From assembly GCA_029582155.1 (NCBI GenBank), contig CM055894.1, positions 33,594,632 through 33,658,631 of the forward strand: a DNA stretch of 64,000 nucleotides, in the 5' to 3' direction. The position numbers and the translations under genes are program-made. This stretch comes from Panopea generosa. Lineage: Eukaryota > Mollusca > Bivalvia > Adapedonta > Hiatellidae. Position 1 is the first letter of the stretch. Every line of letters starts with the position of its first letter. A model generated the notes under the pieces. The model was given only the letters and a program-made list of their open reading frames with translations, was not told where the DNA came from and searched no databases. Of this stretch, positions 33,826 to 46,815 are shown piece by piece.

Positions 33826-36800
33826 ACAACCAAAAATATATTGAAAACGCCGTTTAATCCCATTAAAAAATAGGTTCAGATACTTGAAAATGAAAACTAT
33901 GCTCAGAAAAAGGCAAGCTTTTATCAATAAGATTTATCGATGTGCATCGGAAAATAAAGTATTCGTCATTGCGTTAATTATTTCTGTAGTAACAGATTAT
34001 ATACTGATGATTAAAACTCCTAAGTAAAGACACTATCACAACACTAGGTTGATTTTTTATACAGACATATATGTTATTGAAAACTCCCTTATACCTAAGA
34101 TTCTATGGATCTATTGAACATTCGAAGTATTTCCCAAAAATACGAGTATTACATTGTAACTTGATAGCACCGAAGATTCATCTCTAAACAAAAGCAGCGT
34201 TCGTCTTCATTTCGTGAATTTAAATGCAATAAAGTTATCAGGTAAAAAGTATCTAAATGGACACTTTTCCTCCGTTTTTACACCGCTCCATACGATTAGG
34301 TCACGTGTGTTTTCCATCGTGATTATATATTCAAATTAGTCTGTATGGGTTAGGTGATAGATAGTGCATTGTTTAAAATGTAAATCATTGTGAAAATTGA
34401 CTTAACTTGACACCGACTTTCTCTCCGTGCACTGGCCACGTAATAGTGTTTTATAACATACGCAATAAATCATGTCAATAAAATGTATTGTTTACTTAGA
34501 TATCGTCAGTTTATCTTAAAAAAAAATCTAAGGACAATTGCGTCGCTGGAACCAATTTTGGTAAGATTATCTGCGTATTTAATTGGCAGGTCGTCTCAGA
34601 TCAAATGGCACGTAGGTAATCATGCCCGACGAAATCGCATGTTCGTGCTTTGCGTGGTATTGCATCAATATCACCAGCAGACTGTTACTCTAATACTTGA
34701 TAATGTCGGCCAGACACTCATTAGGTAAACAGCAGAAAGTGTGTGTTTAATTCAATCCATTATATATATTACACAGAAAAACTGTACTTTATATTTTATT
34801 ATTGTAGAAATTATCGTTTTCGATATAACATATATGAAATTCATATAACTTCGTATAACTAATATTAGTTTGGTTTAAATTGACATTTCATTTTTATCAA
34901 ACATTCGGAACCAATCAAATTCTATAAATAGCGTGTTTAATTTGTAATTTCTATACCAGATCGATGACATAGAAGATAAGTTTCAAATATCTCAACTTTG
35001 CATTAATGCCTACACGGACGTAAAATATCTACAATAAATTCCAAATAAAGAACACCCGTTAACAGTTACTTATGTTTTTGATAAACAGCAGAACATAATT
35101 ATATTTCATTAAACATTTTCTACACAGTTTATAATATTGCCACGTGTGAACTCAATATTAGGTAATACAAAATGATACTGCAACTGAACTAAATTGCATG
35201 TTTGCGATCACTGTTTATATAAGTTCAATTCGTTTAATGCATCATATATTCACAAGAGAAACGTTCACTGACATAATATTTACTAAAGACAAAATCTCTT
35301 TGGCTGAATCCTGTGCCACATGCATGCAAAACATGACAACGCATATTTATATCAACATTTTGTACAATTGGAGCTCTACAAAAATACTGAGAACGAAATT
35401 GGTCATTTGAAGTTATTATGAGACTATCCTAAAATAAACATGAACGTGAAGTAAACATTCTTTTGTAGAATCGTTTTGTCTGTTTGACAACACTTTTTCA
35501 TTGAAGCCTCGGAAACTTTATTTCAGATGACACTTTTCTACAAATGTTGCTGAACAAAAACAAAAACAATCAGTTCTATACGAGTATAGCGATTATTTCC
35601 CCTGTGACATACATTTTTAGGTTTCTTTAGAATTGAGATACTGATAATCGTTTGATTCGCATTGTTGTGTCTACTCAAACTATTACATCGTGTACCAAAA
35701 TGAATGAAAACTGATGCCGTGTATATAACTTATTTACATATTCAAATAAGTCATATATAATCAAATATATATAATTGTATATATATATGGAGATAACTTT
35801 TTGTGAATAAACAATATATAAATGTACAGACTACGGCGAATGCGCCTAGCTAAAATGCAAACCATAGATACACTATCCATGCAACACATCTGGACGAGGT
35901 GGACAAATTTACATACATGAACTGATAGCTTTATATGAGTGAAAACGATAGGGAATTTCATATATTTCTAAATTTTTGGCTAATCTATGAAAGTAATTTA
36001 TCATCTCAGTTATCCTCCAAAGCACAATTACGGCACGTAGAAACGGTGAAAGTGACACTAGAATAATGAACTTCATATAATTGACGAATGATCTTAATTG
36101 TTTACTAAAGAATGTATTTTATTTATTATCTAAGACACAATCATGCATTTATTCCGATGGTTGAACTATTGCAATAGTGTCTAATACAAAGATTAGCGGC
36201 GACATGATGTCGACTAAGGGTAGAATGGTGGCATGTTTGTATACTAAAGATAACTTCAGAAGATTACCCATGCAGCTGGCAACGTGAACATGCTTCTAAA
36301 AGCACATTCACAAGTGTTTACAAAGAATATAAATTAAAAATTGTTCAATTTTAAACAAGTCACACTTAAGCAATGAAATCGGATGACTTACTCAAATTAT
36401 GATACATGGAAGCAGACTAAATAATGATTCTGAACACTTTGCATGCATAGTACATACAAGTGGTCAGTTAAAACTCAACAACATTTGTTTTTTGTGTTTA
36501 TGAGTTTCGGTCATCGAACTACTTGGAATCATATTTACGGAATTGTACCTCTTTGCAATTTGTACCTATTCCTGAAGATGAATATGCATTTAATGAATAT
36601 ATTTGTATTGCTGTAGCTGCACTCCGATGTTTTACTGTATGTAGCACTTACATGAGTGCACTTACTGGATTAGGCAAGGAAATCATTGTTGCAGTAATGG
36701 TGGTTTATCTGATGTGTGTTGGTGTCAGAAGCCTGTCTGTTTTATGTTCAACAATTGTCCAAAAACCCTAGGAACTGCATCGTCACCTTATAAGAGAGTT

Positions 36801-37634
36801 TTTTTACGAACGAAACTATGTACTTATATAGTCTAATGCATCACTTATGAAGTGTTATTTTCCAAACACTAGTCTTGACACATTCTTTATTAACGGTACA
36901 AAACTACCTGTTGGAAATATATTTTTAAATATGAATGTCTGCAATAGTTTCTGATTTCAAGGAACTATTCTCAAAACGACTGCTTTAGCTGACTTTATGT
37001 GTATATAATTATTTGGAGCTCCAAAATATTTGATTATTGCACTGTAAAGCAACCGATGTTTGATAATTAGCACTGAATCTTGCTGTTGTATGGCAGTTAG
37101 AATTTGTTAAAACTTGTACAATACACACATTTTTACTTCACCATGGTTAATGGTTACATCAACTATTCCAGTGTAATGACTTTGAAACGTCTTACCAAAT
37201 TGTTATGTTTTTAGGGTCAAAGACATTCCCTATGAAGTCTTATTAAAATTTATGATTCCAGTAAAAGAAAATACATGTAGCTGTATACTCAATTTTGTTA
37301 TTAAATGGTCAATAGGTCAGTTCTGAACATAAAATGTACATTCAAATATCTTGTAGTATTTATAAAGATAAATATCCGTCGATACTTTTCTTTAATATGC
37401 TTAATCATTATATATACTATATTAATGTACAGAATATTGCATTGAAAAACATATGCACCATAATTTTTAGACGTACTCTTCAATGTAAGGAAATAGATAT
37501 TGACCATTGCTCAGGTGTCTGAAAATTTGTTTATCTATATCTGAATAAGATATGCAAACACACAGTCAATCGTGCATGCCCGCATATTGGTGTGACAATC
37601 AGACACAAATATTTTTAATATTTTAATAACTTAC
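33826..37634. other. Host blocks and unique AT-rich DNA
   Basis: 33,836-34,060 repeats 23,790-24,030; 34,260-34,515 repeats the block before cassettes 3 and 6 but then diverges. 34,520-34,735 is a slightly GC-richer unique piece with no supported gene. 34,740-36,000 shows nothing I can name. 36,000-37,300 returns to host blocks, including the recurrent block at 36,850-37,250. Confidence 0.5.
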
Positions 37635-37706
37635 TGATTTCATTCTTTTGTTGAATGTCTTCATTCGCTTCATTTGTTAAACGACGACGTTCTTCAGGCA
37701 AACCAT
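37635..37706 (-). CDS. Mini-exon cassette 8 (72 nt, phase 1-1)
   Basis: Minus-strand cassette after TATTTATTACTCAG and before GTAAGT. Open in phase 1 as GLPEERRRLTNEANEDIQQK, then NEI. This copy alone also has an open upstream extension (a Met-initiated hydrophobic run, MMLILQPLILFCIYYS), because a TAA present in the other copies reads CAA here. It could therefore act as a first exon with a signal-peptide-like start, but the change looks derived and may be accidental. Confidence 0.48.
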
Positions 37707-39878
37707 CTGAGTAATAAATACAAAATAATATCAACGGTTGTAAGATCAACATCATGTAAAGTAGAGACAGGTGCACACCAACACAAGGACACAGATAGTT
37801 CATGGAGACCATAACGTTCGGCATCAGGAAGATATGCAAGACAGAGAGGGAAATAGACAGAAAGACATGTGCGGATTGGCAGCAGGACATAAAACGCCGA
37901 TAGACGCCGATAACACACATATATACAAAGACAAATTACTAATGCCTTTTAATAAGGTGATATAGATGCAACTAACCACACATATCATTGATTAATGATC
38001 AAAATTACGACCGAAACATTGCTATTCCTAGAACCAAACACTCTTTCAGTCCCATATGATACATTATGACTTCATTAATGCACTGCTATTATAGAATTAA
38101 AGACTGTATTATGTATAATTTATGTATGCGTTGGTGCATGTGATATCATTGGAATTCCCCCAATAAATTCTGCTTTGCAACAGTATCCCCATAATTATAT
38201 ATGTAGTATAAACAGTTATGTATGAGTATTAATGGTTATGTAATTTATGTAGTATAAATACTTCCGTTTTCAGTCGTCTGGTGACGAGTTAATATCGCTG
38301 TGATCCGTCGTTTTTTACATAAGTATGCGTTGGTGCATATGATATCATTGATTTATTTTCAATTAATTCTGCAACAATATCCCCATAGTTATGTATTTGG
38401 TATATTAAATAGTTCCGGTTTTTAGTCGACTGGTGTCGTGTTATTGTCTCTGTAACCCGTCTATATTACATATCGGGTGAAACATTCCAAAAACAGCAAC
38501 AAATCGCCAGTTTCCGGAACAAATAAAATAAATACAATTATATATATTATAGTTCTGTACTACTCTAGTTATTGTTATATTTGGACTAGTGTGTCCATAA
38601 TACACCACGGAATATGTAGTTATTCTTTTGAGCATCTTAGAAATATAATATTACACTAAGTCGTACGGTAATAAATATGTGAAATTTACGTAGTTCGAAA
38701 CATTGGAATGTAGCAAACCTAAATGAATAAAAGGTCTGTACTTTAAAACAATTGTTATATACACAGATTTTTTTGTGAAAAGTCTCTAAAACAGTTAAAA
38801 ATATCGGATTTTTCTGTAATATCTAAATAGGAGTTGTATTTGTATTAAAGCGCTATACCAAAACTTCATGGTTTTGTTTGTACAAGTGTTTTTGTTGTTA
38901 ACCAATAAATGTGTAGTTATTCTTTAGCTTCTAAATTAAATTATAATAAATTGGACACTAAGTACAATTGTATAAAATATGTGAATATTACGCAGGTCAA
39001 AAACAATTTTTGTAAGATAACGGAAAGGCAATAATTACACCATATGATCAATTGGAATCCGCTTCAATATAGAATAAAAAATATACCAATTGAGTATCAC
39101 ATATACATATATATATCGGTACTAAATTTCCGTTGTCCAACGTTGACCTTTATTCGAATGTTTCCATTAAAATTATTTGGTATTTAACAATGGATAATTT
39201 AGCAGATTAAACAAAGCTGGACTGCTTTTAACGCATACATGTTTCTATCGATGTACAACTCAGATATAAATCCAATTTAATCAGGATCTTGCTGATGCCA
39301 TTACAAAGCAAGTGCAAAGAATGATATAGGTCTTAGTACTTAATGAATCTAACATGTTTAGCTGTATAATAACTAAAGGCAAATGTACAGAGAAAAACGG
39401 CAAAGTAAAACAATCAGATTTCAATATACATAGTCGTAATTAACATAATTGTACATATTGTAATATAAATATAATCGCAGTCAACTTTTTAGAAGAAGTC
39501 ATTTTCAAAAGCACAGTTGCAGCAAACAAACAGTGAATATGAAACAAATATCATAAACTTCATATAGTTGATGAATAATCTTCATTGTTCACGGGAGAAT
39601 GTCTTTGATTGATTTAAAAATATAAATTGAAAATATATTTTGTTTAGACACAGTCAGATATTTATTCCGATGGTTGAACGACCGTGATATTTTCAATACC
39701 AAGATTAACAGTAACACTATGTCGACAAGGGGTATAATTGTGGCATGTTTTTATGCTATAGATAACTTCAGATGATTACCCATGCTATTTGCCACGCTAT
39801 TATGCTTCCAAAAGTACATTCACAAGTTTACAAAGAATATAAATTTAAAATTGTTCCACTCTAAACAAGTCACACTTG
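37707..39878. other. Host blocks, noncoding
   Basis: 38,090-38,480 contains two tandem copies of a block also present at 7840-8110, 51,820-52,080 and 58,080-58,320. 39,220-39,878 repeats 8130-8590. No gene is supported. Confidence 0.5.
38110..38480. repeat. Local tandem duplication in a host block
   Basis: GCGTTGGTGCATGTGATATC recurs near 38,128 and 38,326 (second with one change), each followed by CAACAGTATCCCCATA-like and CGACTGGTG-like segments. Other copies of the block have the unit once. Confidence 0.7.
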
Positions 39879-40559
39879 GTTTAAACATATTTATTCATTC
39901 AAATGTACATATATACATATAAGTTTAGGTATAAATATGGATTAGAACGGAAGATAAAATCTTATAAAGTTCTTTTCCATGACATATATCAATTGTGAAC
40001 AAATTTGGCAGATTATCAACAATTTGATTTATGCTCTTACCATTACGAATATAACATAGTTCAAAGTATATTTAATAAAAATGTTTAACATACTTTTAGG
40101 AATATTGTTTCTGATATATTTAAGAAACTTAGACAATGAAGTGAGTAATTAGAAAAAAAAGAAAGGTGATTTAAATGATTAAAGTAATGGATAATTATTT
40201 GAATTCACATACTAATAACGGTTAACATTTTTGGACAAGTTCTGAACGGCATGGACACAAATGTGAGACGTGCTGACCTCACCACGTACATAGAAATAGC
40301 CTTGTTATTTCTTCAGACTTACTTACATGTTCAGGAGAAACGATTAGTGGATAAACTGTATTTGTGAACTGCTTCAAATATTTGAACATTATTGTCATAA
40401 GAGAGTTGTAGTTCACCAAAAAGAAGTATATTTTAAGAAACTGTACATAACTCACTGACTGATGTCATGAGTGGAATGCGTTGATGCTAGTAAAGGTGAC
40501 AATTGAGAAAGAAGTGAACTGAACTTTCTATTTGCCCACATGTACACAGGGGGGAGTCT

Positions 40560-41780
40560 TCAATGTGTTTAAGAAATAGATGTTGTTTAAGTGCACTACA
40601 ACTCGTTTTGAGGCGGGCATGTAATAATTGGCATTGCCTTGTACCTATGTAAAATAATTTAGGTTCTTTTGGTTCGTTATTTTCGAGTTTATGTTTAAAA
40701 GCATTCAGAGAAGAGGCTTGTCTTGTTTCAAGTGGGAGAGTGTTCCAGTCACGGACAACGGAAGGAATAAAGGAATTTTAGTACAGAGCTGTTCTTGAAG
40801 AAGTAATTTGAATATTATTATTATTTCTGAGGTTGTACGTGGAACTTGCATTTGTAAGAGAAAGGAACTAATGAACATAGATATGGTGGGACCATTCTGT
40901 GGATCATTTTATAAAAAAGAGTAAGTTTGTGTTTAGTTCGACGAGTTTCAAGACTTTCCCATCCTACTTCAGAATTCAGGTTATTGATAGATATAAGTTT
41001 TGTAACTCCAGCTGTCATTCGTGCAGCTTCATACTGTATTTTATCCAGTTCATATTTTTCATAATTTGTACAATTATCCCAAATAACATTGGCATATTCC
41101 AATAAGGGTCTTATAAATTACATGTATATTGTTTCTTGTGATTTTCTATCTAACTGAAATTTTAGTTTTCTCATAATATTTATTCTAGACCAAGCTTTAT
41201 TCTTAATATAGTCAATATGAAAGTGCCAGCTGCAGTTATTTGATAAAAATACTCCTAGATATTTGTGAGATGACACATCTATAATTTGTTGGTTCTGCAA
41301 AAAAAGGTGGGGGTGGGGGAGGGGGGGGGGGGTGAATGGGTTGACGATGTTTTGGATGGATTAGAAGTAACCAGCCATTTATTTGACCATTTAGATATTT
41401 TATTTATGTCAGAATTTAATGTTTGTGCAGCATTAACAATATCATTAGTATGATTAATTATAAAGTAAAGGCTTGTATCATCGGCAAAAAGTCGTATGTT
41501 GGAGTGAATATCAGATACTATGTCATTTTTATCAACTAAAAACAGAAGAGGACCTAATATAGATCCCTGGGGTGAACACTAACTTTAATTGGTCTACAAT
41601 TAGACCTCGCGCCTGGAATGACAACACATCGGCGTCTGTCTTTAAGGTAGTCAGTTAAAAGATTAAAAAGTTGACAAGATATACCAGCTGCTTTCAATTT
41701 AGCCAATAACCTTTTGTGCCAAACTCTATCAAAGGCTTTACTTATATAAAAACATACAACTCTGACCTCTTTGCCATCGT
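40560..41780 (-). pseudogene. Reverse transcriptase, C-terminal two-thirds
   Basis: In order on the minus strand and in more than one frame: VVCFYISKAFDRVWHKRLLA (palm Asp block, changed context), a PQGSILGPLLFLV block after a frameshift near 41,570, RLFADDTSLYFII (about 41,480-41,510), HKYLGVFLSNN, then 40,821-41,102 with LEYANVIWDNCTNYEKYELD and MIHRMVPPYLCSLVPF. Further down, RDWNTLP and LCTCGQIESSVHFFLNC remnants are visible. A long G run at 41,306-41,332 and several stops break it. Compared with copy 1 it retains more of both ends. Confidence 0.82.
41306..41332 (+). repeat. G-rich run with quadruplex potential
   Basis: Runs of 2, 5, 5 and 12 G separated by single T or A, on the plus strand, inside the dead RT frame. 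The sister LINE at about 20,270 has only a single run of six G, so this is a local expansion. Confidence 0.9.
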
Positions 41781-44060
41781 CAAAGAAGTGGGATGACTTA
41801 CTTAAATTTTGATATATGAAAGCAAACTTAATGATAATTCTGAACACTTTGCATGCACAGTTCAAACTAGTAATTAGAAATAACTCAATCACATGAAACT
41901 TTATTTGTTCCGTGTGTATCAGTTTCCGTCATGGAACTCCTCGGAATCATGTTTACGGAATAGTACCTCCTTGCGCTTTGTACCTGTACATGATGTTATA
42001 TATGAATTAAATGATTATATTTGTGTTGCTTTACATGCACTCCAATTTTTTTTATTATGTAAAAGCACTTACACAAGTGCATTTACTGGAATAGGCATGG
42101 AAATATAGCTAAGCCTAAATTATTTATTTTGGTGTAACCAAGCAAGCATTGTTACAGTAATGTGGTTTATCTGATGTGTGTTCAGTTTGTGTTAGAAGCT
42201 TGTCTGTATTTAGTTAAGTAATTGTCCAAGAACCCTAAAGGTACTGCATCGTCATCAAATAAGATTTTGAAAAACGATAATGTGGACAATTAAACCAGTG
42301 TCAAATAGCCTAATGCGTCACTTATGAAGTGTAATTTTCCAATTACTAGTTTTGACACGTTCTATATTAATGGTACAAAACTTCCTGTTGGAAGATATAT
42401 TTAAAAAAAATGACTTTCTGCAATAGTTTCTGATTTCCAGGAAATATTCTCAAAGCGATTGGTTTCGCTAACTTTATGTGTATACAATTATTTGGAGCGC
42501 AAAATAATTTGTTTATTGCACTGTAAAGTAACCGATATTTAATAATTAGCACTGAATCTTGCTGTTGTATGGCAGTTTGAATTTGTTAATACCTGTACAT
42601 TATGCATATGTTTACTTCACCGTGATGAATAGTTACATCAACTATTCCAATGTAATGACTTTGAAACGTCTCACCCAACTGTTGTTTTTTAGGTCAAAAG
42701 CCATTACCGAGGAAGTCTTATTAAAATCTATGACTCCAGTAAAAGCAAATACATGTAGCTATATTGTAATATATACAAGCTGCTTAACGTAACTTTTTTT
42801 CGTTTAACGTAAAGCACCAATACTAAACTATATTATTGAAAGTAATATTTACCTGTCAATTGATTATATATTCATGTTGTAATAAATGCACTTTCTTAAG
42901 TAAACGATTCAATAAGACATTTGACTCAGACAATGCAAGTCAATGAATCAGTTCTAAACAAAAAATGCCATTCAAATATCTTGTAGCAGTTGTAAAGATG
43001 AATATCTGTCGATTTTTTTTATTTAATATGCTTAATCAATATAGATACTATATATGTACAGGATTTTGCATTTTAAATAAAAATGCACCATAACTTTTAG
43101 ACATACTCTTAAAGGTAGGGAAATATACATTGACTATTATTCAGATGTCTGATAATTTGTTTAAAGATGATTGCTATAGTTTTTGTCATATTTTTCTTAC
43201 GGATAGAATCTCATGAAACTTTCCAGTAATTAAGTTAATGTATGTTCATTAAAGATCAGAAGAAAAAAACACATGCTACCGTACAGACCTTTTGGTAGTA
43301 CCTCCCCATAAATATACCCGATCTCGACATTTGGCGAACAAATGTAGATTTAACAAGCGATGTAAAACCAATATTCAAAATTGTATAAATCTAGTATTTT
43401 ATTAACACTAATACACAGATGCATACATGTAATAATGATTGTCATGTAAATGGTAAATATAAGCTTGAATTTAACTGTTTAGGTTTATTAAAAACAAAAT
43501 CATTTCGGCAGAGTGTCATTTGTTTTTCAATTTTGCAGTAAAATATAGAGTTTTTTTTAATATTTTGATATAGTGTATGCATAAAATTTCCTTAAAACCT
43601 CACAAATTATCCTCTGATACGTATTCTAATGACAATCAATATAAAAATTAAATGTTACCGCGTTATTGGAGACAAAAAAGCTCCCAAAGTATGCCATCAT
43701 TAAATAAACTGCAGTTGCAAAAATAACGCTTTTATACTAAATGAGCATATTTGTATAACTATTAAGATTTCTATTATATCTTATATTAGGTTAAATTTCT
43801 ATGAAGAATTATTTCATACCAGAATGTATATTTAATATATTGAACATAATATAAGAGACCAATTTCAGATGTATCCGTAATGAGAGTGTCATCCGAAATA
43901 GGGTCAGTTGTAGTATAATACCATGTAGTGACACTGGCTGATCTCGACAACATTGCTTTCCATTGTGCGCGGAACTGGAGCGCATAAAAAACTATAGCAA
44001 TTGCCTTAACTATATCTGAATCAGATATGCAAATACACCATCAAGTATGCATGCCCGCAG
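41781..44060. repeat. Segmental duplicate (partner 20738-22640)
   Basis: Direct repeat of the host DNA right of LINE copy 1. It ends at the region leading to cassette 9. Coding frames in it (41,893-42,108; 42,559-42,792) are not kept across all copies of the family. Confidence 0.88.
44013..44027. promoter_or_regulatory. TATCTGAATCAGATA near-palindrome beside cassette
   Basis: A 15-base imperfect palindrome (arms TATCTGA/TCAGATA around one base) about 75 nt past the donor of cassette 9. Equivalents stand near 4444, 7256, 22,613, 37,540, 48,953, 55,343 and, with one change, 59,568 and 61,342, mostly 40-90 nt from a cassette donor. It could be an intronic RNA pairing element or a protein-binding dyad; the spacing may also only reflect shared descent. 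Confidence 0.35.
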
Positions 44061-44101
44061 ATTGATGTGACAATCAGACACACTAAGTTTAAATAACTTA
44101 C

Positions 44102-44173
44102 TGATTTCATTCCTTTGTTGAATGTTTTCGTTCGCTTCATTTGTTAAAGGACGACGTTCTTCATTCAACAACT
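44102..44173 (-). CDS. Mini-exon cassette 9 (72 nt, phase 1-1)
   Basis: Minus-strand cassette after TATTTGTTTCTCAG and before GTAAGT. Open in phase 1 as LLNEERRPLTNEANENIQQR, then NEI: close to the consensus of the NEAN class. Starts with AG, so the codon completed across the junction would be Lys if the preceding exon ends in A. Confidence 0.5.
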
Positions 44174-44635
44174 CTGAGAAACAAATATAAAACAGTATAA
44201 ACGGTCATAAGAACATCATCATGTCAAATAGAGACATATACGCACCGGCATGTGTTCACACAAGGACACAGACAATACATGGTGAACATTATGTAGGACA
44301 GAAAGCAAGACAGACATGTAGCTATACATATAGATATGTGCGGATTGGCAGCAAGACATGAAACGCCGATAGTCGCCGAGATCGAGCCGCTAACAATACA
44401 CATTTACATACAGAAACAAGTACTACGTGTAACTGTAACTATTTGTCTAATTAATTTTATTTCAGGGTCACGATAACTACATCAATACTATATGCGTGAT
44501 AATGTGATACATATCATGTCCACGAATTGATCCAACTTTACATAGAAACAAACTTCAAATCTGTAAAAATAAAATTGTTATATTCATTTATGGTATGGGA
44601 CCTAGGAAAAGTGTCAACAATGGTAGTCTTGCTGA
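44174..44635. other. Host block, intron-like
   Basis: Acceptor-side intron-like sequence of cassette 9, ending where a SINE is found. No gene. Confidence 0.5.
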
Positions 44636-44639
44636 TAGT

Positions 44640-44815
44640 GTGGAGCGTGTGGTACAGTGGTAGAGCACCGAACCCATGGTCGGAGGGTCGTGGGTTCGAT
44701 CCTCCGCCACGGCTATGTGTGGTGTCCTTGAGCAAGACACTTTTCCGCATATGCTTAGTACTGGTTCTAACCAGGAACACTTCGAGCGTGATTTGCCCAA
44801 ATTGTAAGAACTTAA
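44640..44815 (+). mobile_element. tRNA-derived SINE with V-domain-like core
   Basis: 5' half resembles a tRNA with A box GTGTGGTACAGTGGTAGAGC and B box GGGTTCGATCC. It is followed by GTGTCCTTGAGCAAGACAC, which resembles the core of V-domain SINEs known from vertebrates and invertebrates. It is a single copy in the window, in a different family from the tRNA-Leu-like relics. The tail is unclear and runs into a LINE remnant of the same orientation. Confidence 0.7.
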
Positions 44816-44879
44816 AACTAAACTGCTGATATGTCTTTATCAAATGTAGAAAATAGAAATAAGCAATTACGTCTTAACC

Positions 44880-45144
44880 ATTTGATTTAAATTGTAAATG
44901 ACAAGTGTCCTTCAAATATGAAAGAGAATTTCGTTTTTGTTAAAGACGTGCACTCTTATTCTTCTAGGGCAGATTGATATAATTTTAGTGTACCCAGATA
45001 CTATGGGAAAGAGAATGTAACCTCCTTTTACAGTGCAATCAATGATTGGAATGCATTGACTGCTGACATTAAAAAAAATAAGAAAATTAGTCACTTTAAA
45101 GGTTCTGTCGAGACCCATTTATTTGACAGAGCTAGGATATTATA
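44880..45144 (+). pseudogene. LINE ORF2 C-terminus remnant
   Basis: A frame with RYYGKENVTSFYSAINDWNA, then KKISHFKGSVETHLFDRARIL and a stop. The pattern Trp-Asn-Leu-Pro-like followed by FK...V..HLF is the usual C-terminus of CR1/L2/Rex1-group polyproteins. Upstream part is missing or scrambled; the 3' UTR probably continues to about 45,650. Confidence 0.65.
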
Positions 45145-45659
45145 GTTTATTTATTGCAGTTGTTGATTAGATATGCTCAATGTTTTTAATTTTAACATTT
45201 TTATACAAAATTTGTGATAAAAATATTTTATTTGTAAACAGCAAATATATTATGGAAACATTCCATGTGGTGGCTTCCGAATTCCAAAGTCTTTAACTTT
45301 ATATTATGTTTATTTAATTTAATTGCAATTTTGTAATGCATACTCTTAGTAAGTATTGTACCAAGAACCTCTTTGGAAATAAGTTTTCTGGCTTTATGGG
45401 CAATCCAAGAATATTACACACTATTATGTATGTCCAATGTTGAATTAATTGAACACCCCTTTAAGACTTGCCATTTATTTCATTAAAGTTACCATAGTTT
45501 TCTATAGAATATTTTATTGTGATAGATCATTAACTTTTTTACACTGGATTTTGCCAAAACAGTGGTATATAATTGCATTCTGTGATACTTTTTATTTAAT
45601 AAGTTACTTAATACTTAAATGATTTTATGTAATATGGTTTATAGTTACATGTATATCTA
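45145..45659. other. Probable LINE 3' UTR and AT-rich DNA
   Basis: No frame or repeat copy recognised. It lies between the LINE C-terminus and the start of segmental duplicate B. Confidence 0.4.
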
Positions 45660-46499
45660 CAATTTACTGCTTCACATTTATCTGATAAAAGTATACATGT
45701 AAAGTGTGTTGCGTCCTTTAGTTTAGGTTGCTGGAAGGAACGTCAAAGCCGGTTCGTCACGACATCAAAACCCGTTAACAATTGTGATGTGTTGATCAAT
45801 ATAAACATAAATGTCGTCAACGGTTGATTTATTCAACGTACGACCACAGCTAAAATGAAGGCTCTTGCGTACGAGTTCATGGGAAAATAAACGCAAATAT
45901 TCCATATGGTATTTGAAGGAGTTACATCAAATTATAATATATTAACAGCATACAGTAGTTATATACAATAAATGTAATTGTATTAGTTGCATTGAATTAG
46001 GCTATGTACTGATTTTTACCTATGTGTTTCTTTTTTAATAGTAGCCGAAAACAAAACTACCTAACCTTTGTAACACAATTAATGGAATTTTATTGGATAC
46101 ATCACTTCTTTAAACATAGGTATTATGTTGTTATTAATTTTGATTTAAGATAATAATAAGATTTGGTATTAAGGGTATTAAGTGTGTCAATAAATAGTCA
46201 TGTACCATATATGTCAATTAAACATAACGTTCAACAACCAAGTTTCGTTTAATTCACACTGACGTTAGATAGTTGCTGTAATTATCATTATATAAATAAT
46301 ACACATTGTATCTGGTTAGGACGTAAGTGCATATACATGTCCAATGGTCCCTCCTGACATAACTCTAACATCTAGCAGTTTTGCTATTGTAGTCAATGAC
46401 ACCAATTCTCGACAGTATCAAAGTGGTTGTTGACACCCGGACAAAGTACTAGTTATTGTTCATTGCAGTAAACATTTGATAATCAAGAAACAAATTAGA

Positions 46500-46810
46500 G
46501 CGACGTTGGTTTCTTAACTGTTATTTTCTTTACTAAATAGAAACTAACTGGCGTGTTAAACGTCATTTGAATGTCAGTTTATGTAACTCTTGGCGGAGCT
46601 TCGATAAAGGCTGTGATGATTGACGTTTGCAAAACTAATACGTTGCTATGGTTGTTTTTAATAATATCTCGTGCGGGATTTGTCGTTTGTACATGACTCG
46701 TTCAGAATTTAATCAAGGGCGGAGTGTGAGCAATGTCATTCACGCATGCACAGTGATGGCTGTATACTTAATTCTAAGAATGAACGTCTTCACAACTAAA
46801 TTATTTTGTA
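46500..46810. other. Noncoding stretch retained only in copy B
   Basis: Part of the 1.09 kb missing from copy A. It is somewhat richer in CpG and TGACG-like words (e.g. GATTGACGTTTGC near 46,618). No open frame of note. Confidence 0.4.
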
Positions 46811-46815
46811 TGCTG

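Larger units (their letters stand above)
39879..41780 (-). mobile_element. CR1/L2/jockey-group LINE (copy 2, longer)
   Basis: Minus-strand 5'-truncated LINE with the 3' end at 39,879 (tail reads GAATGAATAAATATG on the minus strand). The same right-hand junction as copy 1 at 20,737. It interrupts the host sequence CACTTG...CAAAGAAGTGGG, whose unoccupied form is seen at 8590 and 52,585; I see no clear target-site duplication. It includes most of the palm-thumb RT and the C-terminal Cys-rich tail region. Confidence 0.85.

Noticed and set aside
44641..44715. tRNA gene with clear A and B boxes
   Set aside because: The acceptor stem and second half do not close a cloverleaf and a SINE body follows.
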